A DNA stretch of 64,000 bases from Aeromicrobium sp. Root344 (GTDB lineage Bacteria > Actinomycetota > Actinomycetes > Propionibacteriales > Nocardioidaceae): positions 127,619-191,618 of the forward strand of contig NZ_LMDH01000001.1 in assembly GCF_001425755.1 (NCBI RefSeq). Direction: 5' to 3'. The notes under the pieces were generated by a model. It was not told the origin of the DNA, did not search any database, and worked only from the letters and a program-made list of their open reading frames with translations. Below, in pieces: positions 6,677-18,701 of the stretch (position 1 is its first letter; each line of letters begins with the position of its first letter). Made by a program: the position numbers and the translations under genes.

Positions 6677-9275
6677 TCACCTCCTCGGGCGAGTGATCAT
6701 CGGTGTCAGCGTCGGGGGCTTCGTCGACGTACTCGTCGACGAACGGCTCGGGTGCGGTCAGCGGTGTCGACGCCGACGAGTGGTTCGCCATCACGATGTG
6801 TTCCTGCGCGACCCGCTCGGCCTCGGCCTCAGCGGCGGCGACCCATTCCAGTGCCGTGCGCTCGGCCTCCTGCAGCTTCTCCTCGGCTGCGGAGCGCGCC
6901 GCCGCGACGGCTTGGCTCAAGCGCTCCTGCGCATCACGCTTGGACTGGACCGTGACGCGCTCGGCCTCGGCCTGCGCGGCGGCGACCCGCTCGCGCGCGT
7001 CCTGCTCCGACTTCTCGGCGAGGCGACGGGCCTCGGCCTGGGCCTGGGCGATGCGCTCGGCGGCGTCCTTCTCGGCCTGTGCGACCTTGCGCTCGGCGTC
7101 GAGACGAGCCGCCTCGACGTCCTCGGCGAGCTTGCGTTCGGCCTTCTCACGAGCCTCGCTGGCCACCCGGGCGGCCTCGTTGGCCTCGGCAGCAACCCGC
7201 TCGGCCTCAGCCTGGGCGGCGCGGATCTTCTCGGCCGCCACGCGCTCGGCCTCGGCCAGCTTGGCGGCCGCCTCGGCGCGCTCGGCCTCGGCTTCCTTGG
7301 CCAGCTTGTCGGCTTCCTCGTTGGCGCGCTCGACGAGTGCCTTGGCCTCGTCACGCTCACGGGCGAGCTCGGCAGCTGCTTCGGCGTGACGCTGAGCCGC
7401 CTCGGCGGCCAGGCGGTCGGCCTGCACCTTGGCGGCGACGAGCTTCTCCTCGGCGGCACGCTCGGCATCGGACACACGTACGGCGATGGCGACGCGCTCT
7501 GCGGCGGTCTCCTGGGCGTACTTCTCGGCCTCGGCCTTGGCCGCGGCGACGTGCGAGCCCGCGGACTCCTCGGCCTCGCGGACCGTGCGCTCCGCCTCAG
7601 CCTTGACCTCGGCCAGACGGGCGTCGGCCTCCTCGCGCTCCTTGGCGAGCTGAGCGAGGGCGGCTTCACGGTCGGCGGCGGCCTGCTGCGCGACCTTCTC
7701 GGCCTCGGCCTGAGCCGCGGCGACGTGGCTGGCGGACGTACGGTCTGCCTCGGCGACGATGCGCTCGGCCTCGGCCTTGACCTCGACCAGGCGGGCATCG
7801 GCAGCCTCGCGCTCCTTGGCGAGCTGCGTCAGGGCGGCCTCGCGGTCGGCGGCCGCTTGGGCGGCGACGTTCTCCGCCTCGGCACGAGCGGCCTCGATGC
7901 GGCGCTGCGCGTCCTGCTCGGCAGCCTGGAGGCGGCGGTTGGCGGCTTCCTCGGCGGCCAGCTCGGACTCGGCCAGGCGGCGCTCGGCGACGCGCTTGGC
8001 CTCGGCCTCGGCCTCCTCGGCGAGGCGGAGCGCCTCGGCGTTGGCCTGCTGGATGCGCTGCTGTGCCTGGCGTTCGGCCTCGGCCTTGGCCGCGGCGACC
8101 CGCTCGTCGGCGGCTTTCTGGAGCTCGGCGATCTTGGCCGCAGCGGCGGCGCGCTCGCGCTCGATCTCGGCGGTGACGCGGTCGGCCTCCTGCTGGGCGG
8201 CGCTGACCCGCTCAGCCGCAGCCTGCTCGGCAGCCTTGAGCTTCTGGGCGGCGATCTCGCGCTGGGCGGCCTCGTCTGACTGCAGGCGTGCGGAGACCTC
8301 GGCACGCTCTCGTGCCGCCTCCTCCATCAGGCGTGCAGCCTCGGCGCGGGCCTGGGCGACCCGCTGCTGGGCGGCAGCACTCGCAGCGGCGAGCTTCTCG
8401 GCGAAGGTGGCCTGGGTCGCCGCGGCGGGCGCCGCTTGGGGAACCTCAGCCGGTGCCGGGGGCTGCTCGGCGGCGGGCGCCTGCTCCACCACGGGCCGGG
8501 ACTCCTCGACCTGCTGGGTGTCCTCGGCGGGCGCCGGTTCCTCGACCGGGGCTGCGGGAGCTTCGTTCTCGATCGTCTCGATGACGGGCTCCTCGACGAC
8601 CTGGGGCCGTTCGGGTTGCGGGGCCTCGTCGCCCGAGAGCTCTCCGGCCGTCGGCGCTCCTCCGAGCCGGGAGAACGGCGAGTCATGCGGGGTGTCGTCG
8701 ACGACGGGCTGCTCAGCGGTCGTCTCGGCGGGCGCTTCGGCCTGGACCTGCTGGGGCTGCTCGACGACGGGGGCTTCCTGGGCAGCGCTCTCGGTCACGG
8801 CCTCGAACGTCGCGGTGCGCTCGGCCTCGGGCTCGACCTGGTCCGGTGGCGTCGACACGGCCTGACGCGCGGCGTCGAGCTTCTCGGCGAGAGTCTTCTC
8901 CTGCGGCGCCTCGTCGGCCTGGGGCTCGTCGCGGCGTACGGCATGGCGCTTGGAGGCGGCGAAGGCCTTGGCGGCAGCACGCTCCGCCTTGCGCTTGTCG
9001 GCGGCGGCCTGACGTGCCGCACGAGCTGCGGCCCTGCGGGCACGCGGGCTGTCACTGTCGTCCTCGGACGTCGTGCTCTCGTCGATGCTGGCCGCGGCCT
9101 GCGACAGGACGTCGTCAGGGCTGGGTCGGTGAGCTGAGTCGTCCTTGCTCGCGCCGGAGTCCCGGCGCGGGGCGGGAGTGTTCTCCGCGTCCTCGTCCGC
9201 GAGCATGTCCGCCGCGACCTGCAACGGGTCAGCGCGCCGACGCTCGGCCGGCTGGTTGGACTCTGAGTCGCTCAT
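6618..9275 (-). CDS. Very large Ala/Glu-rich coiled-coil protein
   Basis: Function not recognised; 885 residues, no signal peptide or membrane segment. Residues 1-300 are acidic, Pro/Glu-rich and probably disordered. Residues about 300-830 are a continuous coiled coil built on AEAERVAAEA-type 11-residue (hendecad) steps, with a longer duplicated block of about 58 residues (two copies containing ADREAAL-QLAKERE-ADARL). The C terminus is acidic and ends in a basic tail, KIKKRVVRRK. GGGAG precedes the ATG. Hendecad coils of this composition occur in actinobacterial polar-growth scaffolds such as Scy and FilP, but no specific homology can be claimed. It ends inside the next coiled-coil gene, just past the seven-A run, and the two may be one protein (see findings). 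Confidence 0.75.
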   Translation of the reverse strand: MSDSESNQPAERRRADPLQVAADMLADEDAENTPAPRRDSGASKDDSAHRPSPDDVLSQAAASIDESTTSEDDSDSPRARRAAARAARQAAADKRKAERAAAKAFAASKRHAVRRDEPQADEAPQEKTLAEKLDAARQAVSTPPDQVEPEAERTATFEAVTESAAQEAPVVEQPQQVQAEAPAETTAEQPVVDDTPHDSPFSRLGGAPTAGELSGDEAPQPERPQVVEEPVIETIENEAPAAPVEEPAPAEDTQQVEESRPVVEQAPAAEQPPAPAEVPQAAPAAATQATFAEKLAAASAAAQQRVAQARAEAARLMEEAARERAEVSARLQSDEAAQREIAAQKLKAAEQAAAERVSAAQQEADRVTAEIERERAAAAAKIAELQKAADERVAAAKAEAERQAQQRIQQANAEALRLAEEAEAEAKRVAERRLAESELAAEEAANRRLQAAEQDAQRRIEAARAEAENVAAQAAADREAALTQLAKEREAADARLVEVKAEAERIVAEADRTSASHVAAAQAEAEKVAQQAAADREAALAQLAKEREEADARLAEVKAEAERTVREAEESAGSHVAAAKAEAEKYAQETAAERVAIAVRVSDAERAAEEKLVAAKVQADRLAAEAAQRHAEAAAELARERDEAKALVERANEEADKLAKEAEAERAEAAAKLAEAERVAAEKIRAAQAEAERVAAEANEAARVASEAREKAERKLAEDVEAARLDAERKVAQAEKDAAERIAQAQAEARRLAEKSEQDARERVAAAQAEAERVTVQSKRDAQERLSQAVAAARSAAEEKLQEAERTALEWVAAAEAEAERVAQEHIVMANHSSASTPLTAPEPFVDEYVDEAPDADTDDHSPEEVSDDSGQVAPKIKKRVVRRK

Positions 9276-9460
9276 GACTCCCTTTCATCTACACCGCTGG
9301 TGGCACTTCGTGCTCAGTATGCCCCATGCGTACCGTGTGTCACATTGCTTCGGGCGACACGGCGAGACGCGTCGGACCTGCCGAAATCGCGCCTCGATCG
9401 AGTCACTGCAGGATCAACGATCATCGGCGGCGGAAAGTCATGTTCCGACGGCGGCCCGTG

Positions 9461-11362
9461 TCACGCCGGAGCGAGCCAGAGCACTCCGGCCGGCGGCAGC
9501 TGGAGCAAGGCGGAGGCGGGCTGACCGTGCCACGGCTCGGCGACCGCCTCGACCGCACCCAGATTGCCGACGCCCGAACCGCCGTAGACCTCGCTGTCGG
9601 TGTTGATGACCTCGCGCCACGTACCGGTTGACGGCAGCCCGACCCGGTAGTCGTGGTGCGGCGATCCGGAGAAGTTGCCGACACAGGCCAGCGTCGATCC
9701 GTCCGACCCGATCCTCAAGAAGCAGATGACGTTGCCGGCGACGTCGCTGGCGTCGATCCATAGGAAGCCCTCGGGGCGGCCGTCGGCTGTGTAGAGCGCC
9801 GGCGCGTCCTTGTAGTACGTGTTGAGGTCGCTCACCAGGTGCAGGATGCCGGAGTGCAACGGCTGGTCCAGCTCATGCCACTCCAGCGAGCGGGACTCGG
9901 CCCACTCCCCCTCCTGGCCGAACTCGCCGCCCATGAACAGCATCTGCTTGCCCGGGTGCGCCCACATGAATGCCAGCAACGCACGTACGCCCGCAGCCTT
10001 GTTCCAGTCGTCGCCGGGCATGCGCTGCCACAGTGACCCCTTGCCGTGGACGACCTCGTCGTGCGACAGCGGCAGGATGAAGTTCTCGGTCCAGGCATAG
10101 TCGATCGCGAACGTCATCTCACCGTGGTGGTACGACCGATGGACCGGCTCGTGGCCCAGGTAGTCGAGCGTGTCGTGCATCCAGCCCATGTTCCACTTGA
10201 AGCCGAAGCCGAGGCCGCCGCTGTCGGTGGGGCTGCTGACCCCCGGCCACGCGGTCGACTCCTCCGCGACCATGACGACGCCGGGATGGTGCTTGTAGAC
10301 CGTGGCGTTCAGCTCCTGCAGCAGCTGGACCGCCTCGAGGTTCTCGCGGCCGCCGTGCTGGTTGGCGACCCACTGACCGTCCTTGCGGGAGTAGTCGAGA
10401 TAGAGCATCGAGGCCACGGCGTCGACCCGGAGTCCGTCGAGGTGGAACTCCTCGAGCCAGAACAACGCGTTGGCCACGAGGAAGTTGCGGACCTCGGGCC
10501 GGCCGAAGTCGAAGACGTACGTCCCCCAGTCCGGCTGCTCGCCGCGGCGCGGATCCGGGTGCTCATAGAGAGGAGTGCCGTCGAAGCGGGCCAGCGCCCA
10601 CTCGTCGCGCGGGAAGTGCGCCGGGACCCAGTCGACAATGACGCCGAAACCGCGCTGATGGAGCTCGTCGACGAACCAGCGGAAGTCGTCCGGGGAGCCG
10701 AACCGTGACGTCGGCGCATAGTAAGAGGTGACCTGGTAGCCCCACGAGCCGCCGAACGGGTGCTCGGCGATCGGCATCAGCTCCACGTGGGTGAACCCGG
10801 TCTCGGTGAGGTAGTCGGCGAGCTCGTCGGCGAGCTCGCGGTAGCTCAGCCCCGGCCGCCACGAGCCGAGGTGCACCTCGTAGATGCTCATGGGCGCCTC
10901 GAGCCACGTCGTGGCGTTGCGCTTGGCGACCCATGCGTCGTCGGCCCACGTGTGCTGGGGTGTGGTCACGACGGAGGCCGTGGCAGGTGGCACCTCGGCG
11001 CGGAACGCCATGGGATCGGCCTTCTCGTGCCACTGGCCGTCGGGGCCCAGGATGCGGAACTTGTAGTGCGTGCCGAGCCCGATGCCGGGGACGAACAGGT
11101 CCCATACGCCGGCGTCACCGAGCGAGCGCATGGGATGGCTGCCGCTGTCCCAGAAGTTGAAGTCGCCGGCGACCTGCACGGCTTGGGCGTTGGGCGCCCA
11201 TACGGCGAAGGACGTGCCCTCGACCGGTCCGTCGGGGCCGTCGTACGTGCGCACGTGGGCACCGAGCACCTCCCAGAGGCGCTCGTGCCGGCCCTCGCTG
11301 ATCAGGTGCAGGTCCAGCTCGCCCACTGCTGCGGGCCAGTCGTACGTCTGTGCGTCGTCCAT
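9461..11362 (-). CDS. glgB: 1,4-alpha-glucan branching enzyme (GH13, CBM48)
   Basis: Introduces alpha-1,6 branches into glucan made by GlgE. About 633 residues. An N-terminal CBM48-like part ([25 protein letters not shown]) is followed by the GH13 barrel with region [12 protein letters not shown], region [14 protein letters not shown] (nucleophile Asp), region III MVAEEST (acid/base Glu) and region [15 protein letters not shown] prefer the ATG at 11360-11362 with AAGGTGAG upstream; a GTG nine bases earlier (11369-11371) is possible. Starts one base after the maltokinase stop and is last in the glgE-treS-mak-glgB operon. Shorter than enterobacterial GlgB because it lacks the extra N1 domain. 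Confidence 0.97.
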   Translation of the reverse strand: MDDAQTYDWPAAVGELDLHLISEGRHERLWEVLGAHVRTYDGPDGPVEGTSFAVWAPNAQAVQVAGDFNFWDSGSHPMRSLGDAGVWDLFVPGIGLGTHYKFRILGPDGQWHEKADPMAFRAEVPPATASVVTTPQHTWADDAWVAKRNATTWLEAPMSIYEVHLGSWRPGLSYRELADELADYLTETGFTHVELMPIAEHPFGGSWGYQVTSYYAPTSRFGSPDDFRWFVDELHQRGFGVIVDWVPAHFPRDEWALARFDGTPLYEHPDPRRGEQPDWGTYVFDFGRPEVRNFLVANALFWLEEFHLDGLRVDAVASMLYLDYSRKDGQWVANQHGGRENLEAVQLLQELNATVYKHHPGVVMVAEESTAWPGVSSPTDSGGLGFGFKWNMGWMHDTLDYLGHEPVHRSYHHGEMTFAIDYAWTENFILPLSHDEVVHGKGSLWQRMPGDDWNKAAGVRALLAFMWAHPGKQMLFMGGEFGQEGEWAESRSLEWHELDQPLHSGILHLVSDLNTYYKDAPALYTADGRPEGFLWIDASDVAGNVICFLRIGSDGSTLACVGNFSGSPHHDYRVGLPSTGTWREVINTDSEVYGGSGVGNLGAVEAVAEPWHGQPASALLQLPPAGVLWLAPA

Positions 11363-11363
11363 C

Positions 11364-12769
11364 TCACTCACCTTCGGTCATGATCCGGTCGATCGAGGCC
11401 AGCGGCACGGTGAGCCAGTCCGGCCGGTTGGCGTGCTCGTAGGAGACCTCGTAGACCGCCTTGTCGAGCTCCAGGGCTCGCAACAGGTCGGCGCTGTCGC
11501 GCGGGTCATGCTCGGCGACGTGCGCATAGCCGTCGCAGAACGCCGCCCGGTTGCGGCGCGCCCACTGCATGGCGCGGGCCGTGCGATCGGGGTCCTCGGG
11601 CTGGCCGACCAGCAGCTGCTGTGCGGCGTAGTCGAACGAGCGCAGCATGCCGGCGACGTCGCGAAGTGGCGACCGCAGGGCGGAGCGCTCGGCGAGCGTG
11701 GCTGCGGGCTCGCCCTCGAAGTCGAGCAGCAGCCAGCCGTTGATCGTGCGCAGCACCTGTCCGAGGTGCAGGTCGCCGTGCACGTACTGCATCGAGACCG
11801 GCTCCCGGATCTCGGCGACCTTGCCGAATGCGGCTCGGAGTCCGGGACCGTGGTCGGCCAGCGACGGCAGCTCGGCCGTCACCCGGTCGAGCCGCTCGGT
11901 CATCGCGGCTACCGTGCGCTGGAGCTCGGCGGCATCGGCGAGCTCGGTGCCGAGGGCGGTCGCGAGATCCGCGTGCACCGTGGCGACGGCCTTGCCGAGG
12001 CGGTAGGCCTCGCCGGCGAAGTCGCCGCCGAGCTCCTCCGGCGGCAACCCTGACGGATCCGCCATGAAGTCGCGAACGCTGGTGGTGGCCATGACCCAGC
12101 CGTCGGCGGCGTCGGGCATGAACCGCTGCAGCATCCCGATCGTCAGCTCCTCGCCGTGGAGCTCGCCCGAGATCGAGCCGAGCGGGTCGGCGATGTGCTG
12201 GCAGTCCACGTCGCGGAGCGCCCGGTGCAGCATGAGGTCCTTGTTGAGCCCGGGGGTGAGCTTGCGGAACAGCTTGAGGATGTACTGGTTGCCGTAGACC
12301 AACGACGTGTTGCTCTGCTCGGACGTGATCGGGTGGGCGCGCAGTCCCGCCGTGAGCTCGACGTCGGGCTCGCGCTCGAACCGCAGCTCGTCGACCGGCT
12401 CGCCGGCGATGATGAGCTCGAGCAGGCAGGCCGTGAGATCGGCATCGCCGCTGGCCTCGTAGCAGGTGAGGCCGTTCTCGAGCCCGATCGACGCCGTGGC
12501 CGCGACATCCGGCACCTGGCTCTGCCGGCTGCCGATCAGCAGCTGGTAGGGCTCGGTGCGATCGCCCTGCTCGACCTCGACGACGAGGTGGATCAGCAAC
12601 GGGTCACCGTCGAGCAGCGTCGTCCACGACACAGGCCGCACGGCGGTGATCTCACGATCCTTGCCGCCGAACCAGCGCTGGGTCGGCAGCCACTCGGGCA
12701 GTGCGGCGGCGAGGCTGTCGATCATCTCGTCGCGTGATGCCACTGCTTCATTCGTCTCCACAGGTCCAC

Positions 12770-12773
<4 letters not shown>
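11364..12773 (-). CDS. mak: Maltokinase
   Basis: Phosphorylates maltose with ATP to maltose 1-phosphate, the donor used by GlgE. 469 residues, the usual length of stand-alone Mak (Pep2). The N-terminal cap contains [13 protein letters not shown], a family hallmark. The C-lobe has the aminoglycoside-phosphotransferase-like catalytic loop [12 protein letters not shown] and the metal-binding LLLDFEGEP. The ATG overlaps the treS stop as ATGA, which fixes the start and indicates translational coupling. A longer open frame upstream of this ATG is only treS sequence in another frame. Confidence 0.96.
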
Positions 12774-14590
<1,817 letters not shown>

Positions 14591-14606
14591 CAGGGTCACC
14601 TCTCGG

Positions 14607-16613
14607 TCAGGCATTCAGAGTCGTGTCGTCGGCGTCGGCGTCGGTGCGTCTGGTCAGGCTCACGATGTGCGCGACGGCCCGCAGCGGGTCGAGGCGTACG
14701 TAGTTGGACTCGCCCCAGTCGTAGGTCTCGCCCGTGACCTCGTCGTGCGCGATCAGCCGGTCGCCGGGGGCGAAGCCGAGTGCCGGGAAGTCGAGCCACA
14801 TCGTGCCCTCGCGCGACTCGTGCGGGTCGAGCGAGACCACGACCAGGACCGTGTCGCCGGTGGCGGGATCCTGCTTGGAGTAGACCATCAGCGCGTCGTG
14901 GTCGATGTGGTGGAAGCGCAGGGTCCGCATCTGCTGGAGGGCGGGGTGCGCACGACGGATCTCGTTGAGCCGGGTCAGCCACGGCTGCAGGGACTCACCG
15001 TCTGCGAGCGCCTTGTCGAAGTCGCGGGGACGCAGCTCGTACTTCTCGGAGTCGAGATACTCCTCGCTGCCGGGCCTGACCGGCTCGTGCTCGTAGAGCT
15101 CGAAGCCTGAGTAGACGCCCCACGTCGGCGCGAGCGTCGCCGCAAGGGCGGCACGGATCGCGAACATGCTCGGCCCACCGACCTGCAGGTGCTCGGGGAG
15201 GATGTCGGGGGTGTTGACGAACAGGTTGGGCCGGCCGATGTCCCACTGGTCGCGGTGGTCCTCGGCGAACTCGGTCAGCTCCTGCTTGGTCGTGCGCCAC
15301 GTGAAGTAGGTGTAGCTCTGGGTGAAGCCGAGCCGGGCCAGGCCCCACAGCCGCGCCGGCCGGGTGAAGGCCTCGGCGAGGAACAGCACGTCGGGATGCT
15401 CGGCCTTGACCTGCGCGATGAGCCACGCCCAGAAGTCCGGCGGCTTGGTGTGGGGGTTGTCGACGCGGAAGATCCGGATGCCGCGCTCGACCCAGTGCAG
15501 CGTCACACGCAGCATCTCCGCGTAGATCGCGTCGCGGTCGTTGTCGAAGTTGAGCGGGTAGATGTCCTGGTACTTCTTGGGCGGGTTCTCGGCGTACGCG
15601 ATCGTGCCGTCAGGCAGCGTCGTGAAGAACTCCGGGTGGTTCGCGACCCAGGGATGATCGGGGGCGACCTGCAGGGCGAGGTCGAGGGCGACCTCCAGGC
15701 CGAGGTCGTGGGCGCGCTGCGCGAATGCGGCGAAGTCCTTGTCGCTGCCGAGCTCGGGGTGGATCGCGTCGTGTCCCCCCTCCTTGGCGCCGATGGCCCA
15801 CGGCGAGCCGGGGTCGTTCTTGCCCGGTGTCAACGAGTTGTTGGGGCCCTTGCGGTTGACCCGGCCGATCGGGTGGATCGGCGGCAGGTAGACGACGTCG
15901 AATCCCATGTCGGCGACCCGCTCGAGCTCCGTGGCCGCGGTGGCGAACGTGCCGTGCACCGGCCGGCCCTTCTTGTCGGTGCCACCGGTCGAGCGCGGGA
16001 AGAACTCGTACCAGGAGCCGTACGCGGCGCGCTGGCGGTCGACCCAGATCTTGCGGACCGGACCCTTCGTCACGACCTGGCGCACAGGGAAGTCGTGCAT
16101 GATCGTGCGGATGTCGGCTGAGAGCGCAGGGCCGGTGCGGGCACCCAGCGGCAGCTTCCCGGCGCGCAGGGCCGTGGCGGCGCCCTCGAGCGCCGGGCGC
16201 TGGGCCTTGCGCTCCTTGCGGCCGGCCACCTCGTCGAGGAGCCGGGCCGCGAGCTCGAGGTCGTTGGCGAGCTCGGCCGCGGTCTGGCCGGCGGCGAGCT
16301 TGACCTCGATCGCGTGCAGGACGGTCGCCCACGGATCGCCCCACGCATCGACGCGGAACGTCCAGAGACCAGTGGTGTCAGGCACGATCGTGGCGCTGAA
16401 CAGGTCGGTGTCCTTGCCGGTCTCGTGCATGCGAGTCGTACGGTCGCGGCGCTCCCCCGGCCCGCGCCAGACGACCGTGGCGCCGACGGCGTCGTGCCCT
16501 TCGCGCCACACCGTCGCGGTGACGGGGACGTGCTCGCCGCTGACCGCCTTGGCGGGATGCGTGCCGTCTCCGGACAGCGGTCTGACGTCGTCGATCCCGA
16601 GTCGGCCTGTCAT
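14607..16613 (-). CDS. glgE: Alpha-1,4-glucan:maltose-1-phosphate maltosyltransferase
   Basis: Extends alpha-1,4-glucan by transfer of maltosyl units from maltose 1-phosphate. 668 residues, as for mycobacterial/streptomycete GlgE. N-terminal beta-rich domain, then the GH13_3 barrel: [38 protein letters not shown], region [16 protein letters not shown] with the nucleophile Asp, and region [13 protein letters not shown]. The ATG is preceded by GGGGGAG at a good distance; an 87-residue upstream extension of the frame has no family similarity. First gene of the four-gene operon. Its promoter lies in the 94 nt to the VOC gene. Confidence 0.97.
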   Translation of the reverse strand: MTGRLGIDDVRPLSGDGTHPAKAVSGEHVPVTATVWREGHDAVGATVVWRGPGERRDRTTRMHETGKDTDLFSATIVPDTTGLWTFRVDAWGDPWATVLHAIEVKLAAGQTAAELANDLELAARLLDEVAGRKERKAQRPALEGAATALRAGKLPLGARTGPALSADIRTIMHDFPVRQVVTKGPVRKIWVDRQRAAYGSWYEFFPRSTGGTDKKGRPVHGTFATAATELERVADMGFDVVYLPPIHPIGRVNRKGPNNSLTPGKNDPGSPWAIGAKEGGHDAIHPELGSDKDFAAFAQRAHDLGLEVALDLALQVAPDHPWVANHPEFFTTLPDGTIAYAENPPKKYQDIYPLNFDNDRDAIYAEMLRVTLHWVERGIRIFRVDNPHTKPPDFWAWLIAQVKAEHPDVLFLAEAFTRPARLWGLARLGFTQSYTYFTWRTTKQELTEFAEDHRDQWDIGRPNLFVNTPDILPEHLQVGGPSMFAIRAALAATLAPTWGVYSGFELYEHEPVRPGSEEYLDSEKYELRPRDFDKALADGESLQPWLTRLNEIRRAHPALQQMRTLRFHHIDHDALMVYSKQDPATGDTVLVVVSLDPHESREGTMWLDFPALGFAPGDRLIAHDEVTGETYDWGESNYVRLDPLRAVAHIVSLTRRTDADADDTTLNA

Positions 16614-16707
16614 GCAGTGCTCCCCCGTACGTCGGATGCGTGCGTCACTCTCGAACCTACTGGGTTCACCTACCCGGGCGCGATCCGAGCAAACGGGCTG
16701 CCGGCCG

Positions 16708-17181
16708 TCAGTGCCGTTCGGCGTCGGTGCCGAAGCCCTCGAGCTTGGTCCGCTCCTCGAGCGACATGAGCTCCTGGAACAGGGTGATGTGCAGCCCGGC
16801 CGGCGCGTCGAGCCGGGAGTTGAGCGACTGCCACGGCGTCTCAGTCGGCCGGGCGACGAGTGAGGCGCCCGCATCGACCAGCTTCTGCGTACGCTCCTCC
16901 GCGTCAGGCACCTCGAACGCGACCCGCAGCCGCGGCGTCGTCGGGTGCCCGACCTCGACCTCGTCGATCATCCGCCGCTGCGCCGGGTTGGCGATCTCGA
17001 GCGTCGCGTAGCCGGCGTGCAGGATCGTCACCTTGGCGCCCTCGCCCTCGGCCTCGAACGCCTCCTGCTCCTTGAGTCCCAGCACGTCGCGATAGAACTG
17101 CACGGCTTGCTCGTAGTCGTCGGCCTCCACGACGAGCCGCAGCTGAATGACGGGACCGGTCTCCTGAGTGTTGTCAGTCAT
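16708..17181 (-). CDS. VOC (glyoxalase/bleomycin resistance) family protein
   Basis: 157 residues with the paired beta-alpha-beta-beta-beta modules of the vicinal-oxygen-chelate fold: [25 protein letters not shown] in the first half and [21 protein letters not shown] in the second, ending [10 protein letters not shown]. Substrate unknown; the family includes glyoxalases, dioxygenases and drug-binding proteins. The ATG lies 6 nt after TAGCGT (17188-17193), which overlaps the stop codon of the upstream membrane-protein gene, so a leaderless transcript is likely. Confidence 0.85.
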   Translation of the reverse strand: MTDNTQETGPVIQLRLVVEADDYEQAVQFYRDVLGLKEQEAFEAEGEGAKVTILHAGYATLEIANPAQRRMIDEVEVGHPTTPRLRVAFEVPDAEERTQKLVDAGASLVARPTETPWQSLNSRLDAPAGLHITLFQELMSLEERTKLEGFGTDAERH

Positions 17182-17187
17182 GACCTG

Positions 17188-17193
17188 ACGCTA
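17188..17193 (-). promoter_or_regulatory. Putative -10 element (leaderless) of the VOC gene
   Basis: TAGCGT on the minus strand, 6 nt before the start codon. It matches TANNNT at the spacing repeated for several genes in this window. Confidence 0.5.
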
Positions 17194-17583
17194 CGACCTG
17201 CGACGTACGAGCACCACGAACATCGCGACCATCATCACGGTGTGTGCCACGACCATGAACGCCGTCGAGCTCATGACCTTGGCCCACACCAGCGGCAGGA
17301 AGACCGCGGGAACGTACATCGCGGCGCACATCTCTGCGGTCATGGCCCAGGTGTGGCCGCGGAACCGCATCCAGGCCGCCATGCCGATCGCCATGTCGGT
17401 GGCCATCAGCACGTACGACGTGCCCGGATGGTCCGCGAATTCGACGGTGAGCCCGGCCGCGGACCGGAGCATGCCGAGCACGACCATGCCGGCGAACATC
17501 GCGATGACCATCTCGGCGTAGTGCTTCGCCAGCGGCCACCATGAGCGCACGGTCCTCGACGTCTGGGTGAGTGAAGATGTCAT
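17191..17583 (-). CDS. Small four-helix membrane protein, unknown function
   Basis: 130 residues from the ATG at 17581-17583. Four hydrophobic segments: MVIAMFAGMVVLGML, YVLMATDMAIGMAAW, MTAEMCAAMYVPAVFLPLVW and TAFMVVAHTVMMVAMFVVLV, ending in basic VRRRS. The membrane parts are strikingly rich in Met. There is no Shine-Dalgarno sequence; GACGCT lies 6 nt upstream, a near match to the leaderless -10 seen elsewhere. An ATG 13 codons upstream is an alternative start. Not assigned to a family. It is divergent from the GlxA-type regulator, which may control it. Confidence 0.7.
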   Translation of the reverse strand: MTSSLTQTSRTVRSWWPLAKHYAEMVIAMFAGMVVLGMLRSAAGLTVEFADHPGTSYVLMATDMAIGMAAWMRFRGHTWAMTAEMCAAMYVPAVFLPLVWAKVMSSTAFMVVAHTVMMVAMFVVLVRRRS

Positions 17584-17693
17584 GCCGCCAGCGTCTGCAG
17601 TCGCGACCGGCGGGTCCATCGCATGCGTGGGCTGTGTCCGAATTCTTGGACAACAAGTCTGCCGGACACGCTGACCCGCGCGCGTGCGCCGCC

Positions 17694-17699
17694 TAGATT
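17694..17699 (+). promoter_or_regulatory. Putative promoter (-10) of the GlxA-type regulator, leaderless
   Basis: TAGATT, with CTGACC (17671-17676) 17 nt upstream as a weak -35, and the ATG 6 nt downstream. Transcription would start at or next to the start codon. Confidence 0.55.
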
Positions 17700-17705
17700 G
17701 GAACC

Positions 17706-18701
17706 ATGGAGGAGCCACGCCGCGTCGTGGTCGTCGGATATCCGGCGGCCGAGCTGCTCGACATCGCCTGCGTCGTGTCAGCCCTGCAGCTCGCCAACTA
17801 CCTCAACGGTCGCGCCGTCTATCGCATCGAGCTGGCCTCCCCCGGCGGCCGGCCGATCCGCACCGGCACCGGCCTCACGATCAACGCGGACATCGCGCTG
17901 GAGCGGGTCCGCGGGCCTCTCGACACCTTGATGGTCTCCGGCGGCATCGGGTACGTCGACGCGATGGCCGATGACCGACTCGTCGCGCACGTCAGGCGTC
18001 TGGGCCGCGAGTCCAGGCGGGTTGCCTCGGTGTGCACCGGTGCCGGGATCCTCGCGGAGGCGGGACTGCTGACCGGTCGCCGGGCGGCGACGCACTGGGA
18101 CCATGTCGACTATCTCGGCGAGCGGTTCCCCGAGGTCGCCTTCGACCGCGACCCGATCTTCATCGCGGACGGGGACGTCTGCACCTCGGCGGGGGTGACG
18201 GCCGCGCTCGACCTCACGCTGTCGTTCATCGAGTCCGACGCCGACCCCGACCTTGCGCGCGACGTGTCCCGCCAGCTCGTCACCTACCTGCAGCGGCCGG
18301 GCAACCAGGCCCAGATGAGCATGTTCACCGCGGCGCCGGCAGCTCGCAGCTCGCTGGTGCAGGACGCCGTCTCCTACGTTACGACGCACCTCGACGAGGA
18401 CCTGTCTGCCGCCGCCCTCGCCGCACGGGTCCCGATGAGCGAGCGGCATCTTGCCAGGCTGTTCATCAAGGAGCTCGGCACCAGCCCCGGCCGCTATGTC
18501 CGCAAGGCGCGCACCGAGGCTGCGGCCCACCTGCTGACCGGCAGCGACCTGAGCGTGCAGAACATCGCCGCGCGCTGCGGGTTCGGTACCGTGGAGTCTC
18601 TGCGCCAGGCCTTCTGGGCCATCTATGGCGTGTCACCGACGCACTATCGGATGACGCAGTCCCGCAGCGTCAGGACCGTCAGTCCTGTCGGGGGGCCTTG
18701 A
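17706..18701 (+). CDS. GlxA-family transcriptional regulator (DJ-1/PfpI domain + AraC HTH)
   Basis: 331 residues. The N-terminal 190 residues are a DJ-1/PfpI-type sensor: a VVVVGYPAAELLDIA start, a SVCTGAGILAEAGLL nucleophile-elbow segment with Cys, and a CTSAGVTAALDLTL stretch. The C-terminal 100 residues carry two HTH motifs of AraC type (LAARVPMSERHLARLFIKELG and IAARCGFGTVESLRQAFWAIYG). Such regulators respond to small metabolites; the ligand here is unknown. Likely leaderless. Its last 23 nt overlap the 3' end of glgX on the other strand. The divergent membrane protein is a possible target. Confidence 0.9.
   Translation: MEEPRRVVVVGYPAAELLDIACVVSALQLANYLNGRAVYRIELASPGGRPIRTGTGLTINADIALERVRGPLDTLMVSGGIGYVDAMADDRLVAHVRRLGRESRRVASVCTGAGILAEAGLLTGRRAATHWDHVDYLGERFPEVAFDRDPIFIADGDVCTSAGVTAALDLTLSFIESDADPDLARDVSRQLVTYLQRPGNQAQMSMFTAAPAARSSLVQDAVSYVTTHLDEDLSAAALAARVPMSERHLARLFIKELGTSPGRYVRKARTEAAAHLLTGSDLSVQNIAARCGFGTVESLRQAFWAIYGVSPTHYRMTQSRSVRTVSPVGGP

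Noticed and set aside
4667..8279. Very long open frames on the plus strand opposite the two coiled-coil genes (4667-6421 and 6573-8279)
   Set aside because: They arise because Glu/Ala/Arg codons in repeats leave few stops on the other strand. The predicted proteins are Leu/Gly-rich without family features and lack sensible ribosome sites.
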